A stretch of 64,000 bases of DNA, from NCBI RefSeq assembly GCF_900105065.1, contig NZ_LT629749.1, forward strand, positions 186,001-250,000. The letters run 5' to 3'. Position 1 is the stretch's first letter. Each line of letters opens with the position of its first letter. This stretch comes from Friedmanniella luteola. Its GTDB lineage: Bacteria > Actinomycetota > Actinomycetes > Propionibacteriales > Propionibacteriaceae. Under the pieces are notes generated by a model, which made no database searches, had not been told where the DNA came from, and saw nothing but the letters and a program-made list of their open reading frames with translations. This document shows, one piece after another, positions 51,620 through 61,455 of this stretch. A program made the translations under genes and the position numbers.

Positions 51620-52219
51620 GTGTACGAAGGTCCGGTCCAGGATCTGATCGACGAGCTCGGGCGGCTGCCCGGGATCGGGCCGAAGAGCGCCCAGCGGCTG
51701 GCTTTCCACATCCTCGCCGCCGATCCCGACGACGTCCGGCGGCTCTCCGACGTGCTGCGGCTGGTCAAGGACACCGTCCGGTTCTGCGAGGTGTGCTTCA
51801 ACGTCTCGGAGGACGTGCGGTGCCGGGTCTGCCGCGACCCGCGCCGCGACCCCGCGACGATCTGCGTCGTCGAGGAGTCCAAGGACGTCGTCGCCGTGGA
51901 GCGCACCCGGGAGTTCCGCGGCACCTACCACGTGCTCGGCGGCTCCATCAGCCCCATCGACGGCATCGGCCCGGCCGACCTCAAGATCCGCGAGCTGTGC
52001 CTGCGGCTGGCCGACGGGACGGTCACCGAGGTGATCCTGGCGACCGACCCGAACCTCGAGGGGGAGGCGACGGCCACCTACCTCAGCCGCCTCCTGCTGC
52101 CCCTGGGCGTCCGCGTCAGCCGGCTGGCCAGCGGCCTGCCGGTGGGCGGCGACCTCGAGTACGCCGACGAGGTCACCCTGGGCCGGGCCTTCGAGGGACG
52201 CCGGTTCGTCGAGGTCTGA
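51620..52219 (+). CDS. recR: Recombination protein RecR
   Basis: Loads RecA with RecF and RecO at single-strand gaps. 199 aa: helix-hairpin-helix [18 protein letters not shown]4 zinc finger (Cys56, 59, 68, 71), then the Toprim domain with [13 protein letters not shown] and [18 protein letters not shown] start at 51620 after GAGGAGCACGG. Full length for the family. Confidence 0.97.
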   Translation: MYEGPVQDLIDELGRLPGIGPKSAQRLAFHILAADPDDVRRLSDVLRLVKDTVRFCEVCFNVSEDVRCRVCRDPRRDPATICVVEESKDVVAVERTREFRGTYHVLGGSISPIDGIGPADLKIRELCLRLADGTVTEVILATDPNLEGEATATYLSRLLLPLGVRVSRLASGLPVGGDLEYADEVTLGRAFEGRRFVEV

Positions 52220-52237
52220 GGGCCTCGGCCCGGCGGG

Positions 52238-52789
52238 TCAGCCGACCCCGCGCTCGGTGGCGCGCCCGCTGAGGTAGAGCGAGGCCCCGACGCCGCCCAG
52301 CACCAGCACGTAGAGGGCCGAGGGCAGTCCCACCAGCGTCAGCCAGTGCTCGAAGCGCAGCGGTTGCGGCCGGTCCCGGAGCAGGACGGTGGCGTTCACC
52401 CCGAACGCGGCGACGTAGGCGACGAGGCTCCCCGTCAGCCAGGACCGGATGAGCCCCTGCCGCCGCCAGCTCCAGCTGAGCAGGCCGCCGGTCACCGCTC
52501 CGAGCACCAACCCGGCGACGACGGCCGGTGCCAGGCTGAGCAGCGAGCCGAGGACGAGCACGCCCACCACGCGGGTGGCGGTCTCGGTGCCCGGCGTGGC
52601 GCCCGCGCCCCGGGTCAGGTCCTGCGCGAGCAGCCAGCCGATCCGCAGCAGCTGGTAGACGAACATCGCCGCCAGCCCGGCTGCGGCCCCGGTGGCCGCG
52701 CCGCGGAGCACCAGGGACGGCGGCGCGACCGGAGCGGGTGGCGCCACCCGCTCCGGGCTGAAGGGGACCGACCCCGGGCCCGCGCTCAC
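52238..52789 (-). CDS. Four-helix membrane protein, function unknown
   Basis: A 183-aa membrane protein with about four helices (GAATGAAAGLAAMFVYQLLRIGWLLAQ, GVLVLGSLLSLAPAVVAGLVLGAVTGG, GSLVAYVAAFGVNATVLL, LTLVGLPSALYVLVLGGVGASLYL). No family recognised. Its GTG start overlaps the stop of the Gfo/Idh/MocA gene (GTGA), so the two are translated together; a functional link is unclear. Confidence 0.75.
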   Translation of the reverse strand: MSAGPGSVPFSPERVAPPAPVAPPSLVLRGAATGAAAGLAAMFVYQLLRIGWLLAQDLTRGAGATPGTETATRVVGVLVLGSLLSLAPAVVAGLVLGAVTGGLLSWSWRRQGLIRSWLTGSLVAYVAAFGVNATVLLRDRPQPLRFEHWLTLVGLPSALYVLVLGGVGASLYLSGRATERGVG

Positions 52790-53784
52790 CGCAGCACCTC
52801 GGCGTCCTCGTGGTGCACGACGCCCAGCTGCTCCAGCGCCTCGCCGAGGACCCGCTGGACCGCCAGGGTGTCGTCGAGCGGCATGACGGCGCTCTCCGTC
52901 CGGCCGGCGGCGACGGCCTCGGTCACCTCGACGAGCTCGTGGGCGTAGCCGCCGCCGGTGGGCGGCCGGCTGATCACCTCCGGCTCCGCCCCGCGCCGGT
53001 GCAGCACGACGGCGCCCGGGTGGTGGAAGCGCGGCGGCACCTCGATCCAGCCGGTGGTGCCCTGGATCCGGGCGGCGCCGGGCGTGTGGTGCCGGAGGGT
53101 GGCGAGCAGGGTGGCGACCCGCCCGTCGGCGTAGCCCAGCAGCAGGCCCGCCTCGGCGTCGACGCCGGTCGAGGTCAGCGACCCGTGCGCCACGACCCGG
53201 TCAGGGGTGCCGAGGAAGTACTGCGCGAACGAGACGACGTAGACGCCGACGTCCAGCAGCGCCCCGCCGCCCTGGGCGAGGTCGAACATCCGGTCGGCGG
53301 GGTCGAAGGGCCGCTCGACCCCGAGGTCGGCCTGCACCTGGCGCACCTCGCCGATGGCGCCGTCGTCGACCAGGGCCCGGGCGGCGACGATCGCCGGCTG
53401 GAACCGTGTCCACATCGCCTCCATGGCGAACACGGAGCGGCGACGGGCGGCGGCGACGACCTCCTCGGCCCCGGCGACGGTGGCGGTGAAGGTCTTCTCG
53501 ACCAGGACCGCCTTGCCCGCCTCGACGGCCGCGAGCGCGAGGTGCTGGGGGTGCGGGGTGGCGATGTAGAGCACGTCGACGTCGTCGGCGGCCAGCAGCT
53601 CGGCGTACGAGCCGTACGCCTGCGGCAGCCCGTGCTCGTCGGCGAAGGCCTGCGCCCGGTCGAGCGAGCGGCTGGCCACGGCGACCACCGCGGCGCCGTC
53701 GACGTGGACGAAGTCCCGGACGAGGGCCTGGGCGATGCGGCCCGGGCCGAGGACGCCCCAGCGGACGGTTCCTGCGCTGCTCAC
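52786..53784 (-). CDS. Gfo/Idh/MocA-family oxidoreductase
   Basis: A 332-aa NAD(P)-dependent dehydrogenase acting on sugars, inositols or trans-dihydrodiols. Rossmann fold VRWGVLGPGRIAQALVRDF at the start; the family motif VLVEKTFTATVAGAEEVV (the catalytic Glu-Lys is EK); C-terminal alpha/beta domain with GALLDVGVYVVSFAQYFLG, which supplies the conserved Asp and Gly. The GTG at 53784 is chosen because the long upstream extension has no match to the family. It is coupled to the membrane protein gene downstream. Confidence 0.87.
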   Translation of the reverse strand: MSSAGTVRWGVLGPGRIAQALVRDFVHVDGAAVVAVASRSLDRAQAFADEHGLPQAYGSYAELLAADDVDVLYIATPHPQHLALAAVEAGKAVLVEKTFTATVAGAEEVVAAARRRSVFAMEAMWTRFQPAIVAARALVDDGAIGEVRQVQADLGVERPFDPADRMFDLAQGGGALLDVGVYVVSFAQYFLGTPDRVVAHGSLTSTGVDAEAGLLLGYADGRVATLLATLRHHTPGAARIQGTTGWIEVPPRFHHPGAVVLHRRGAEPEVISRPPTGGGYAHELVEVTEAVAAGRTESAVMPLDDTLAVQRVLGEALEQLGVVHHEDAEVLR

Positions 53785-54112
53785 CCGGCCACTGTAGGAC
53801 GGGGTGCGGCGACGACCCGTCGGCGGCCGCAGCCACCGGCGCGGGCTCCAGCTCCGGCGCTCCCCCGACGAGGGGCACGGCCTGCTGGGACCCGCGCGCG
53901 GCGCGGAGCACGACCCCCGGCGGTGACCGGCCAGAGGTCCTGCGACGTGACGGACGACCGTCGCCCCGCATCGGTGACGTCGAACGCGGCCTGCACCCGG
54001 AGCTCCCCCGATCGGCCCGGCACACGGGAGCAGTGAGCCCCTCGACCGTCCCGAGGACATTACCGTGACCGAAACGTTATGTCAACGATTGACCTTCACG
54101 GAAAGCGACGGG
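53785..54112. other. 328-bp gene-free stretch between two minus-strand genes
   Basis: No gene is supported. The right end is AT-richer (54055-54105) and may hold a site or promoter near GTTATGTCAACGATTGACC, but no element is clear. The frames through it are shadow frames. Confidence 0.4.
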
Positions 54113-54649
54113 TCAATGGTTCCCGTGCTGGCGCTCGTCGCGCTCGTCGCGCTCGTCCCCGTCCGGAGCGCCGGGCCAGGTCTTGTTCACCACGCCGGCC
54201 ACCATGGCCGCCACGATGAACACCCACCAGTTCTGCCAGCCGGTCGCGAGGCAGAAGAGGACGGCCGCAGGCCAGACCAGCGTCAGCACGAGCGTGGCGC
54301 CCAGGGGCTTCGGCCGGGTGGCGGGGACCCCGGGCTCGGGCACCACGGCGGGGGTGGCCGCCGCGGTCGGTGCCGGCTGGCTCCAGGGGGGCGGTGCGTA
54401 GGCCGGGGTGGTGGCGAGGCCGGTCGAGGGCCGCGGCTCGGGCAGGTCGAGGAACAGCGGCGCCAGGTCGGCCGCAGTCCGGGCGGCCAGCGCCTGGCCG
54501 AGCCGGTCGTCGAACTCCTCGCGGTCCAGCCGGCCCTCGGCCATGTGCACCTGCAGGGCCTCGACGGCACGGTCGCGCTCGGCGTCACCAATGCGGGGCA
54601 GGGGTGCGCGCTGCCGCTCGGGCGGGGGAGGGTCGGCGGGCTCGCTCAC
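54113..54649 (-). CDS. DUF1707 (SHOCT-like) domain membrane protein
   Basis: A 178-aa protein. The N-terminal DUF1707 domain is [52 protein letters not shown], shared by many actinobacterial envelope and regulatory proteins. A Pro/Ala linker is followed by two membrane helices ([34 protein letters not shown]) and a charged Asp/Glu/Arg repeat tail (DERDERDER). Function unknown. It is divergent from the aspartokinase gene. Confidence 0.82.
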   Translation of the reverse strand: MSEPADPPPPERQRAPLPRIGDAERDRAVEALQVHMAEGRLDREEFDDRLGQALAARTAADLAPLFLDLPEPRPSTGLATTPAYAPPPWSQPAPTAAATPAVVPEPGVPATRPKPLGATLVLTLVWPAAVLFCLATGWQNWWVFIVAAMVAGVVNKTWPGAPDGDERDERDERQHGNH

Positions 54650-54816
54650 GCGCCCGAGTATCCCACCGGGGCGGTCCCGCGGGGAGGCGCCGGCCCGGCA
54701 GCGGGGGTTCGCGGGACCGCTGGGACGCGGCCGGGGGCCCGGGTCGGGCCCACTACAGTGGTCGGCGCAACCGCACAGACGGCCCTGTCGGCCGACGCGA
54801 GGTGGAGGAGACGGGC

Positions 54817-56085
54817 GTGGGTCGGGTAGTCCAGAAGTACGGGGGGTCCTCCGTCGCCGACGCCGCCAGCATCAAGCGCGTCGCGAAGCGGATCGTGGCC
54901 ACCAAGCAGGCCGGGAACGACGTCGTCGTGGTCATCTCGGCCATGGGCGACACCACCGACGAGCTGATGGACCTCGCCCTGCAGGTCTCGCCGCTGCCTC
55001 CACCGCGCGAGCTGGACATGCTGCTGACCGCCGGGGAGCGGATGAGCGCCGCCCTGCTGGCCATGGCCATCCACGACCAGGGCCACCACGCCCGGTCGCT
55101 GACGGGCTCCCAGGCCGGGATCATCACCACCGGCACCCACGGCAACGCGCGGATCATCGACATCACCCCCGGCCGGATCACCAGCGCCCTCGAGCTGGGC
55201 GACATCGTCATCGTGGCCGGCTTCCAGGGGGTGGCCCAGGACACGAAGGACGTGACCACGCTGGGCCGCGGCGCCTCCGACACCACGGCGGTGGCCCTCG
55301 CCGCCTCGCTCGGCGCCGACTACTGCGAGATCTACACCGACGTCGACGGCGTGTTCACCGCCGACCCGCGCATCGTGCCCAGCGCGCGGCGGATCCCGCA
55401 CATCAGCTACGAGGAGATGCTGGAGATGGCCGCCTGCGGCGCCAAGATCCTGCACCTGCGCTGCGTCGAGTACGCGCGCCGGGAGGACGTGCGCGTGCAC
55501 GTCCGCTCCTCGTTCTCGAGCCTCGACGGGACCTGGGTCCAGGAACGACAGGAAGGAACAGCCATGGAGCAGGCGATCATCTCGGGCGTGGCCCACGACC
55601 GGAGCGAGGCCAAGATCACCATCGTCGGCGTCCCCGACCGGGTGGGTGAGGCGGCCCGGATCTTCGAGACCGTGGCGGCCACCGAGATCAACATCGACAT
55701 GATCGTGCAGAACGTGTCGGCCGTCGCGACCGGCCGGACCGACATCTCGTTCACGCTGCCCCAGTCGGACGGGCCCGCCGCCATGGCGGCGCTCGACGCC
55801 ATCAAGGGCGACGTCGGGTTCGCCGACGTCCTCTACGACGACCTGATCGGCAAGGTCTCGGTCGTCGGGGTCGGCATGCGCTCCCACCCCGGGGTGACCG
55901 CCCGGTTCTTCTCCGCCCTGGCGAACGCCGGCGTCAACATCGGGATGATCTCCACCTCCGAGATCCGCATCTCGGTCGTCGTGGACGGCGACGACGTCGA
56001 CCGGGCGGTCGTCGCGGCGCACACGGCCTTCGGGCTGGACAGCGACGACGAGCAGGCCGTCGTCTACGCCGGCACGGGTCGCTGA
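54817..56085 (+). CDS. ask: Aspartate kinase, alpha/beta type
   Basis: First enzyme of the aspartate pathway (lysine, threonine, methionine, diaminopimelate). 422 aa from the GTG at 54817 after GTGGAGGAG. Kinase domain starts [12 protein letters not shown] and contains [31 protein letters not shown]; two ACT domains in the C-terminal 170 residues give feedback control by lysine and threonine. Actinobacterial ask usually pairs with asd, which is not in the window. An internal start at 55564 should give a separate beta subunit. Only 2-fold minimal differences from M. tuberculosis Rv3709c are expected, from memory. Confidence 0.95.
   Translation: MGRVVQKYGGSSVADAASIKRVAKRIVATKQAGNDVVVVISAMGDTTDELMDLALQVSPLPPPRELDMLLTAGERMSAALLAMAIHDQGHHARSLTGSQAGIITTGTHGNARIIDITPGRITSALELGDIVIVAGFQGVAQDTKDVTTLGRGASDTTAVALAASLGADYCEIYTDVDGVFTADPRIVPSARRIPHISYEEMLEMAACGAKILHLRCVEYARREDVRVHVRSSFSSLDGTWVQERQEGTAMEQAIISGVAHDRSEAKITIVGVPDRVGEAARIFETVAATEINIDMIVQNVSAVATGRTDISFTLPQSDGPAAMAALDAIKGDVGFADVLYDDLIGKVSVVGVGMRSHPGVTARFFSALANAGVNIGMISTSEIRISVVVDGDDVDRAVVAAHTAFGLDSDDEQAVVYAGTGR
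55550..55566 (+). promoter_or_regulatory. Internal ribosome site and ATG for the aspartokinase beta subunit
   Basis: AGGAAGGA (55550-55557) lies six bases before the in-frame ATG at 55564 ([16 protein letters not shown]). This is the position where actinobacterial and Bacillus aspartokinases begin the separately translated beta chain, 173 aa here (55564-56085), containing just the two ACT domains. Confidence 0.7.
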
Positions 56086-56355
56086 CCGCCCCGGAACTTT
56101 TCTCCGGCGAGCACCAATCCGGCGGCGGGACCCACTCCGAACCACCTGCAGAGGCCGGGTCCGCGCACAGCGCGTGACCGTCTCCGCGAACCAGCCGGCG
56201 ATGCACCACCCGCACAGGGACGGGCCAGGCTCCCGGCGTCCACGTGACGCCGGGGGCCTGGCTCGGGGTGACGCGCGGTGCTTGCCGCCCCCCGGTCGCT
56301 GCCTCATCATGTGGGAGGAGCCGCTCGGGTCCGACCCGCGGCTGGAGGCGCTGTC

Positions 56356-56964
56356 ATGTTCGTCCAGGTCGTCCGAGGGGTCGTCGCCGATCCCGCCGCC
56401 ACCTTCGCCCGGCTCGACGACTGGCTGGAGCGCCTCGCGCCGGGTGCGGCGGGCTGGCTCGGCACCACCGCCGGGGTCACCGCGGACGGGGAGCTCGTCT
56501 CGTTCGTCCGGTTCGCCAGCGCCGCCGACGCGCGCCGCAGCAGCGACCGCGTCGAGCAGGGCCTGTGGTGGGCCGGCAGCGTGCTGCTGTTCACCGGCGA
56601 CGTCGTCTTCGACAACTACGACGACGTCGAGCTGGTGGGCGACGGCGGGGCGGACGGCGCCGGCACGGTGGAGGTGCTGCTCGGCCGGACCCGCCGAGGC
56701 CGGTCGGCCCAGGAGCTCGGCGCTCGGCTGGCGGCGCTGACCGCCGATCCGGCCACCGGCGCGATCGGCGGCCTCCTGGGCCACCACGACGACGGCCAGT
56801 TCACCCACGCCCTGTGGTTCTGCCGCTCCGTCTCGGCCCGGGCGGAGCCGGTGCTGGACCCGCGGAGCCTGCGCGCCGGCCGGCTGGTGGGCGTCGACGT
56901 CCGGGTGCTGCGGCTGCAGTCGCTCTGGTTCGGCTCTCCTGAGCGCGCCGGCCGGCCCGCCTGA
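56356..56964 (+). CDS. Hypothetical protein
   Basis: A 202-aa protein starting MFVQVVRGVVADPAATFARLDDWLERLAPGAAGWLG at the ATG at 56356. The pattern of alternating strands and helices with repeated AxxFARLDDW-type segments suggests a ferredoxin-like (Dabb or ABM-type) fold in two halves (the first about 1-90, the second about 95-200), but I do not recognise the family. It ends at a strong hairpin. Confidence 0.6.
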   Translation: MFVQVVRGVVADPAATFARLDDWLERLAPGAAGWLGTTAGVTADGELVSFVRFASAADARRSSDRVEQGLWWAGSVLLFTGDVVFDNYDDVELVGDGGADGAGTVEVLLGRTRRGRSAQELGARLAALTADPATGAIGGLLGHHDDGQFTHALWFCRSVSARAEPVLDPRSLRAGRLVGVDVRVLRLQSLWFGSPERAGRPA

Positions 56965-56971
56965 CGCCGTC

Positions 56972-57000
56972 GGGCCCGCCTCCTCGGAGGCGGCGGGCCC
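56972..57000 (+). terminator. Terminator hairpin
   Basis: GGGCCCGCC (56972-56980) pairs with GGCGGGCCC (56992-57000), with an inner CCTC/GGAGG stem, after the hypothetical gene. A weaker hairpin CGGACCGACGGTCCG follows near 57021. Confidence 0.65.
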
Positions 57001-57058
57001 CGGACATGAGGAAGGCCCCCGGACCGACGGTCCGAGAGCCTCGCAGATGACCAGTGAG

Positions 57059-57136
<78 letters not shown>

Positions 57137-57158
57137 TGGCCCTTGAGCCTCGGAGAGT

Positions 57159-58112
57159 CTAGCCCATGGCCGACCCCGGAGCCGCATCCGTCCCGCGGGC
57201 GGTCAGGGTGAGCAGCGTGGCCTCCGGGCGGCAGGCGAACCGGACCGGGGCGTAGGGGGAGGTGCCGAGCCCGGCGGACACGTGGAGCCAGCTCGTCCGG
57301 CCTCCGGCGGTGTGCTGCGAGAGCCCCTTGACCCGGGCGGTGTCGAGGTCGCAGTTGGTCACCAGGGCGCCGTGGAAGGGCACGCAGACCTGCCCGCCGT
57401 GCGTGTGGCCGGCCAGGACGAGGTCGTGCCCGTCGGCGACCATCGGGTCCAGCACGGCCCGGTAGGGCGCGTGGGTGACGCCGAGGCTGACGTCGACCGC
57501 CGAGCGGTCGACCGGGCCGGCGACGAGCCCGTAGTCCGCGCGGCCCAGGTGGGCGTCGTCGACGCCGCGGAACCCGATCCGCAGGCCGCGGACCTCCAGC
57601 GTCGCGCGGGTGTGGGTGAGGTCCACCCAGCCCGCCGCCCGGAACGCGGCGCCCAGCTCCGGCCAGGGGAGCTCGCGCTTGCTCTCCCCGCGAGGCCGGC
57701 TGGGGTGCAGCAGGTAGGTCAGCGGGTTCTTGAAGCTCGGGGCGAAGTAGTCGTTGGAGCCCCAGACGTGGACGCCGGGCACCTCCAGCAGCCGGCCCAG
57801 GCTGCTCAGCACGAACGGCACCGCATCGGGGTGGGCGAGGTTGTCACCCGTGTCCACCACGAGGTCCGGCTCCAGCGCGGCCAGCCCGGCGACCCAGCGC
57901 TGCCGGGCGAGCGTCGCGGGGGTGAGGTGCAGGTCCGAGACGTGCAGCACCCGCACCGGGTCCGCCCCGGCGGGCAGCACGGGCACCTCGACCCGACGCA
58001 GGGCGAAGGCCCGGGCCTCCACCAGTGCGGCGTAGGCGACGCAGCCCGCGCCGAGGCCCGCCAGCCCGAGGGTGCCGCGGGCGAGCGTGGAGGCGATGCG
58101 CGCTGCCGTCAT
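57159..58112 (-). CDS. Calcineurin-type metallophosphoesterase, membrane anchored
   Basis: A 317-aa metallophosphoesterase. One N-terminal hydrophobic segment (about 10-32) acts as an anchor or signal. Metal-binding motifs: HVSDLHLTP (DxH), VDTGDNLAH (GDxx), GSNDYF (GNHD variant with Asn-Asp), and LAGHTHGGQV (GHxH). The order resembles YkuE/UDP-2,3-diacylglucosamine hydrolase-like or cell-wall-linked MPEs. It is upstream of ponA on the chromosome but separated by the convergent YqeY gene; the pairing MPE-ponA-whiB4 matches Rv3683-ponA2-whiB4 of mycobacteria. Confidence 0.87.
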   Translation of the reverse strand: MTAARIASTLARGTLGLAGLGAGCVAYAALVEARAFALRRVEVPVLPAGADPVRVLHVSDLHLTPATLARQRWVAGLAALEPDLVVDTGDNLAHPDAVPFVLSSLGRLLEVPGVHVWGSNDYFAPSFKNPLTYLLHPSRPRGESKRELPWPELGAAFRAAGWVDLTHTRATLEVRGLRIGFRGVDDAHLGRADYGLVAGPVDRSAVDVSLGVTHAPYRAVLDPMVADGHDLVLAGHTHGGQVCVPFHGALVTNCDLDTARVKGLSQHTAGGRTSWLHVSAGLGTSPYAPVRFACRPEATLLTLTARGTDAAPGSAMG

Positions 58113-58154
58113 GACGCGAAGGCTACAAGCGCCGCCGCCTGACAGACTGCCGAC

Positions 58155-58628
58155 ATGTCAACTGCTCCGACCTCGCTCAAGGAACGTCTCCGCACCGACC
58201 TCACCGCGGCCATCCGCGGGCGCGACAAGCTCCGCTCCGGCACCATCCGGATGGTCCTCTCGGCGATCACCGAGGCCGAGGTGGCCGGGTCGGAGGCCGT
58301 GCAGCTCAGCGACGAGCAGGTGCTCGACGTCCTGGTGCGGGAGGCGAAGAAGCGGCGCGAGGCCGAGGAGGCCTACCGCACGGCCGGACGGGTCGAGCTG
58401 GCCGAGCGTGAGCAGGCCGAGGCCGGGGTGCTCGCCGACTACCTGCCGCAGCCGCTGACGCCGGAGGAGGTCGGCGCGATCGTCCGGGAGGCCGTCGAGC
58501 GGACCGGTGCCGCCGAGCTCGGGCCGAGGGGGATGGGCAAGGTCATGGGTGTCGTCACCCCGCAGACGAAGGGCCGCGCCGACGGCGGGGCCGTGGCCGC
58601 GGAGGTGCGGCGCCAGCTGGCCGGCTGA
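58155..58628 (+). CDS. GatB/YqeY-domain protein
   Basis: A 157-aa protein starting MSTAPTSLKERLRTDLTAAIRGRDKLRSGTIRMVLSAI, with DYLPQPLTPEEVGAIV and GPRGMGKVMGVVTPQTKGRADGG near the end. This is the YqeY family, related to the tail domain of the GatB amidotransferase subunit that contacts tRNA. Function in isolation is not known. ATG at 58155; the gene ends before a perfect 16-bp hairpin. Confidence 0.88.
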   Translation: MSTAPTSLKERLRTDLTAAIRGRDKLRSGTIRMVLSAITEAEVAGSEAVQLSDEQVLDVLVREAKKRREAEEAYRTAGRVELAEREQAEAGVLADYLPQPLTPEEVGAIVREAVERTGAAELGPRGMGKVMGVVTPQTKGRADGGAVAAEVRRQLAG

Positions 58629-58644
58629 GCCGGCCCCGGACGCG

Positions 58645-58680
58645 GCGACGCCCGCCACCCTCTGGGGTGGCGGGCGTCGC
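58645..58680. terminator. Bidirectional terminator hairpin
   Basis: GCGACGCCCGCCACCC (58645-58660) pairs perfectly with GGGTGGCGGGCGTCGC (58665-58680), loop TCTG, between the convergent YqeY and ponA genes. Confidence 0.8.
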
Positions 58681-58705
58681 GCGGGCCGTGCTGCCGGGGA
58701 CGGGC

Positions 58706-61204
58706 TCAGCCGTCGCCCTTCTTCTCGGCGTCGGCCTTCTTCTTCTCGGCCTCGGCCTTCTTGCGTGCGTCCTCGCGGGCCTTGGCGGCCGCCTCGGCCG
58801 CCTTCTCGCGGGCCTCGGCCGCGTCCTCGCGGGCCTGTGCGGCCTCCTCGCGGGCCCGGCGCTCGGCGGCCACCTCGGCCGGGTCGCGGCCGGCGGAGTA
58901 GTTCGCGTAGATGGTGCTGAACTCCGGCACGCTGGCGTTCGAGCCCGGGGAGAAGCCGAGGAAGCTGCCGACGCTCGCGCGGCTGTACACCTGCCGGCGC
59001 TCGACGGTGAAGCCCTCCTTCTCCAGCTTCTTGGTCGCGGCCGAGATGCCGAGGCCGTAGAGGCTGGGGACGCGGACCTGCTTGCCGACCTGGACCTCGC
59101 GGGACGGGGCCTTGAAGGAGGTGTCGGGCACCTTCTTCAGGTAGTCCTCCATCACGGGCTTCCAGATCAGCCGGCCGGCGTCGCCGCTGCCCGAGCCCTG
59201 CAGGAAGACGTCGGTCGAGGGGACCGAGTAGTTCTTCACGCCGGTGCGTCGGAAGCCCGGCTTCTTCTTGATGAAGGGCTTGCGCGTGTTGTCGATGGAG
59301 ATCATCGCCACGCCGGCGACCTCCGGGGTGTAGCCGGCGAACCAGACGGCCTCGTTGCTGTCGATGGTGCCGGTCTTGCCGGCCATGTCGTAGCCGTTGT
59401 AGACCTTGGCCCGCAGGCCCGTGCCGCGGTCCATGACCGACTTGAGGATCTTGTTGACGCCGTCCGCGACGGCCGGCTCGACGACCTGCTCGCACCCGGC
59501 GTCGGGCACCTCGAGCTGCTTGCCGTTCCGGTTCGTCACCTTCGAGACGATGATCGGGTTGCAGTGCACCCCGCGGGCGGCGAAGGTGGCGTACGCCTCA
59601 GCCATCGAGAGCGGGCTGACCTCGACGCTGCCCAGGGTGAACGACGGGATGGACTGGTAGAAGTCGACCAGGTCGCGGTCCTGGGTGCCCAGCTTCACGC
59701 CGACCTTCTCGGCCATCTTCGTGACGTTGCACAGCCCGGCGGCCAGCTCGAGCTGGACGAAGTAGGTGTTCACCGAGTACTCGGCGGCCTCGGTCATGTT
59801 GATGGTCGTGCTGTGGCCGACGGAGTTGCTGACCCGGTACTTCGGCACCGTCTCGGTCCCCACGCAAGACTGGTACGTCTTGCCGGTGAAGTCGAACGGC
59901 GAGCGGGCGTTGAACTTCTTGCTGATCGGGATGCCCTTCTCCAGGGCGGCGGCCATGGTGAAGGTCTTGAAGGTCGAGCCGGCCTGGTAGCCCTGGATGC
60001 CGCCCATCGCCGGGTCGGCGGCGAGGTTCCAGTAGGTCTCGCCGTCCTTCGAGTCGCTGCCCATCACCGGCCGGCTCTGCGCCATGGCCACGATCAGGCC
60101 GGTGCCCGGCTGGATCATGTTCATGGTGGAGATCAGCGGGTCGGTCGGGCCGACGACCGAGGAGACCTTCTTCTGCGCCAGGTCCTGGGTCTTGGTGTCG
60201 ATCGCGGTCTGGATGGTCAGGCCACCCCGGTTGAGCATGTTCTTGCGGTCGTCCTCGGTCTTGCCCAGGCTCGGCATGGTCAGCAGCGAGCGGCGGACGT
60301 AGTCGCAGAGGAACGGGTACTTGGTGCCCACGCAGCCGGCCCGGGTCGCCTTGACCTTGTCCTCGTCGAAACCGGCCTTCTTGGCCTTCTTGGCCTGCGC
60401 GGCGGAGATGAGGTCCAGCTCGAGCATCCGGTTGACCACCACGTCGCGCCGGTCGAGGGCGGCGGCCCGGTTGTCGACCGGGTTGTTCGCGTCGGGGTTC
60501 TGCACCAGGCCGGCCAGCATGGCGGCCTGCGCCAGGTTCAGGTCCTCCGCGTCGGTGGAGTAGTAGTGCCGGGCGGCGGCCTGCACGCCGTAGGCGCCCT
60601 CGCCGTAGTAGGCGATGTTGAGGTAGCGCTCGAGGATCTCGTCCTTGGAGAACTTCTTCTCCAAGGCGATCGCGTAGCGGAGCTCGCGGACCTTGCGCTC
60701 CATGCTCTTGGCCTGGGCCTCGGCGATGCACTCGCGGTCACCGTTGCAGGCCTCGACCTGGACCATCTTCACGTACTGCTGGGTGATCGAGGAGCCACCC
60801 TGGGTCCCCGAGTCGCTGGTGGAGTTGCGGACCAGGGCGCGCAGCGTGCCCTTGAGGTCCAGCGCGCCGTGCTCGTAGTAGCGGTGGTCCTCGATGGCCA
60901 GCTGGGCCTGCCGCATGACCGGCGCGATCTCGTCGAGCTCCACCGGGACGCGGTTCTCGTCGTAGAAGTAGGCGAGGGTCTTGCCGTTCGCCATCAGCAC
61001 CCGCGAGCGGGTGGGCGGCGCGGGCGTCGAGAGCTCGGTGGGCAGGCTCTCCAGCTCCGTCGCGGCCGCCTTGCTGCTGACCCCGGCCATGCCGGCGAGA
61101 GGGACGAAGAGTCCGGCGACGAGGACGCCCGCGAGCACGCTGACGATGACGAACATCACCAGCGAGTACGCGACGCTGCCCGCGCGCTTGGGGCTGAATG
61201 GCAT
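58706..61204 (-). CDS. ponA: Bifunctional class A penicillin-binding protein (transglycosylase/transpeptidase)
   Basis: Polymerises and crosslinks peptidoglycan at the outer face of the membrane. 832 aa from the ATG at 61204. One transmembrane helix (about 12-34); GT51 domain with catalytic Glu105 in AIEDHRYYEHGALDLKG; transpeptidase with Ser410-x-x-Lys413 (GSTFKTF), SVN at 477-479 and KTG at 610-612 (MAGKTGT). A PASTA domain (about 705-772) and an Ala/Glu/Lys-rich coiled tail follow. This is the PonA2 pattern of actinobacteria. Divergent from whiB4. The longer frame to 61312 would add a non-conserved leader and is rejected. Confidence 0.95.
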   Translation of the reverse strand: MPFSPKRAGSVAYSLVMFVIVSVLAGVLVAGLFVPLAGMAGVSSKAAATELESLPTELSTPAPPTRSRVLMANGKTLAYFYDENRVPVELDEIAPVMRQAQLAIEDHRYYEHGALDLKGTLRALVRNSTSDSGTQGGSSITQQYVKMVQVEACNGDRECIAEAQAKSMERKVRELRYAIALEKKFSKDEILERYLNIAYYGEGAYGVQAAARHYYSTDAEDLNLAQAAMLAGLVQNPDANNPVDNRAAALDRRDVVVNRMLELDLISAAQAKKAKKAGFDEDKVKATRAGCVGTKYPFLCDYVRRSLLTMPSLGKTEDDRKNMLNRGGLTIQTAIDTKTQDLAQKKVSSVVGPTDPLISTMNMIQPGTGLIVAMAQSRPVMGSDSKDGETYWNLAADPAMGGIQGYQAGSTFKTFTMAAALEKGIPISKKFNARSPFDFTGKTYQSCVGTETVPKYRVSNSVGHSTTINMTEAAEYSVNTYFVQLELAAGLCNVTKMAEKVGVKLGTQDRDLVDFYQSIPSFTLGSVEVSPLSMAEAYATFAARGVHCNPIIVSKVTNRNGKQLEVPDAGCEQVVEPAVADGVNKILKSVMDRGTGLRAKVYNGYDMAGKTGTIDSNEAVWFAGYTPEVAGVAMISIDNTRKPFIKKKPGFRRTGVKNYSVPSTDVFLQGSGSGDAGRLIWKPVMEDYLKKVPDTSFKAPSREVQVGKQVRVPSLYGLGISAATKKLEKEGFTVERRQVYSRASVGSFLGFSPGSNASVPEFSTIYANYSAGRDPAEVAAERRAREEAAQAREDAAEAREKAAEAAAKAREDARKKAEAEKKKADAEKKGDG

Positions 61205-61455
61205 GCCAGACAGGGTACGGGAGGATTCCTGCCACACCGAATCTCCCAGCGCGGCTGGCGCGCGTCGTATCAGGCGGCCCCGGCCCGGCTCTCCACCCAC
61301 GGACCGACACAAATATGCGGGTCCAGGTCACGAACGGGCAAAGGTTCAACTCAGACCCCTAGTCACGCCGCGTGACCGCTCCATAGTCTACCGACGTCGC
61401 ACCGCTCGGGCCGGGGAAGCCTGGTGTGGCGTCGGACCTACAGGGGAGACTCTCA
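61205..61455. promoter_or_regulatory. Divergent promoter region between ponA and whiB4
   Basis: A 251-bp intergenic space serves both genes. It includes TAGTCACGCCGCGTGACC (61360-61377, with imperfect GTCACGC/GCGTGAC symmetry), which may bind a regulator, and CATAGTCT ahead of the whiB4 start. No other gene is seen in it. Confidence 0.4.

Noticed and set aside
48902-51931. 1009-codon minus-strand frame opposite dnaX, ybaB and recR
   Set aside because: High-GC antisense shadow; the plus strand has clear dnaX, ybaB and recR proteins.
58667-61375. 902-codon plus-strand frame opposite ponA
   Set aside because: Antisense shadow of the penicillin-binding protein with no recognisable domain.
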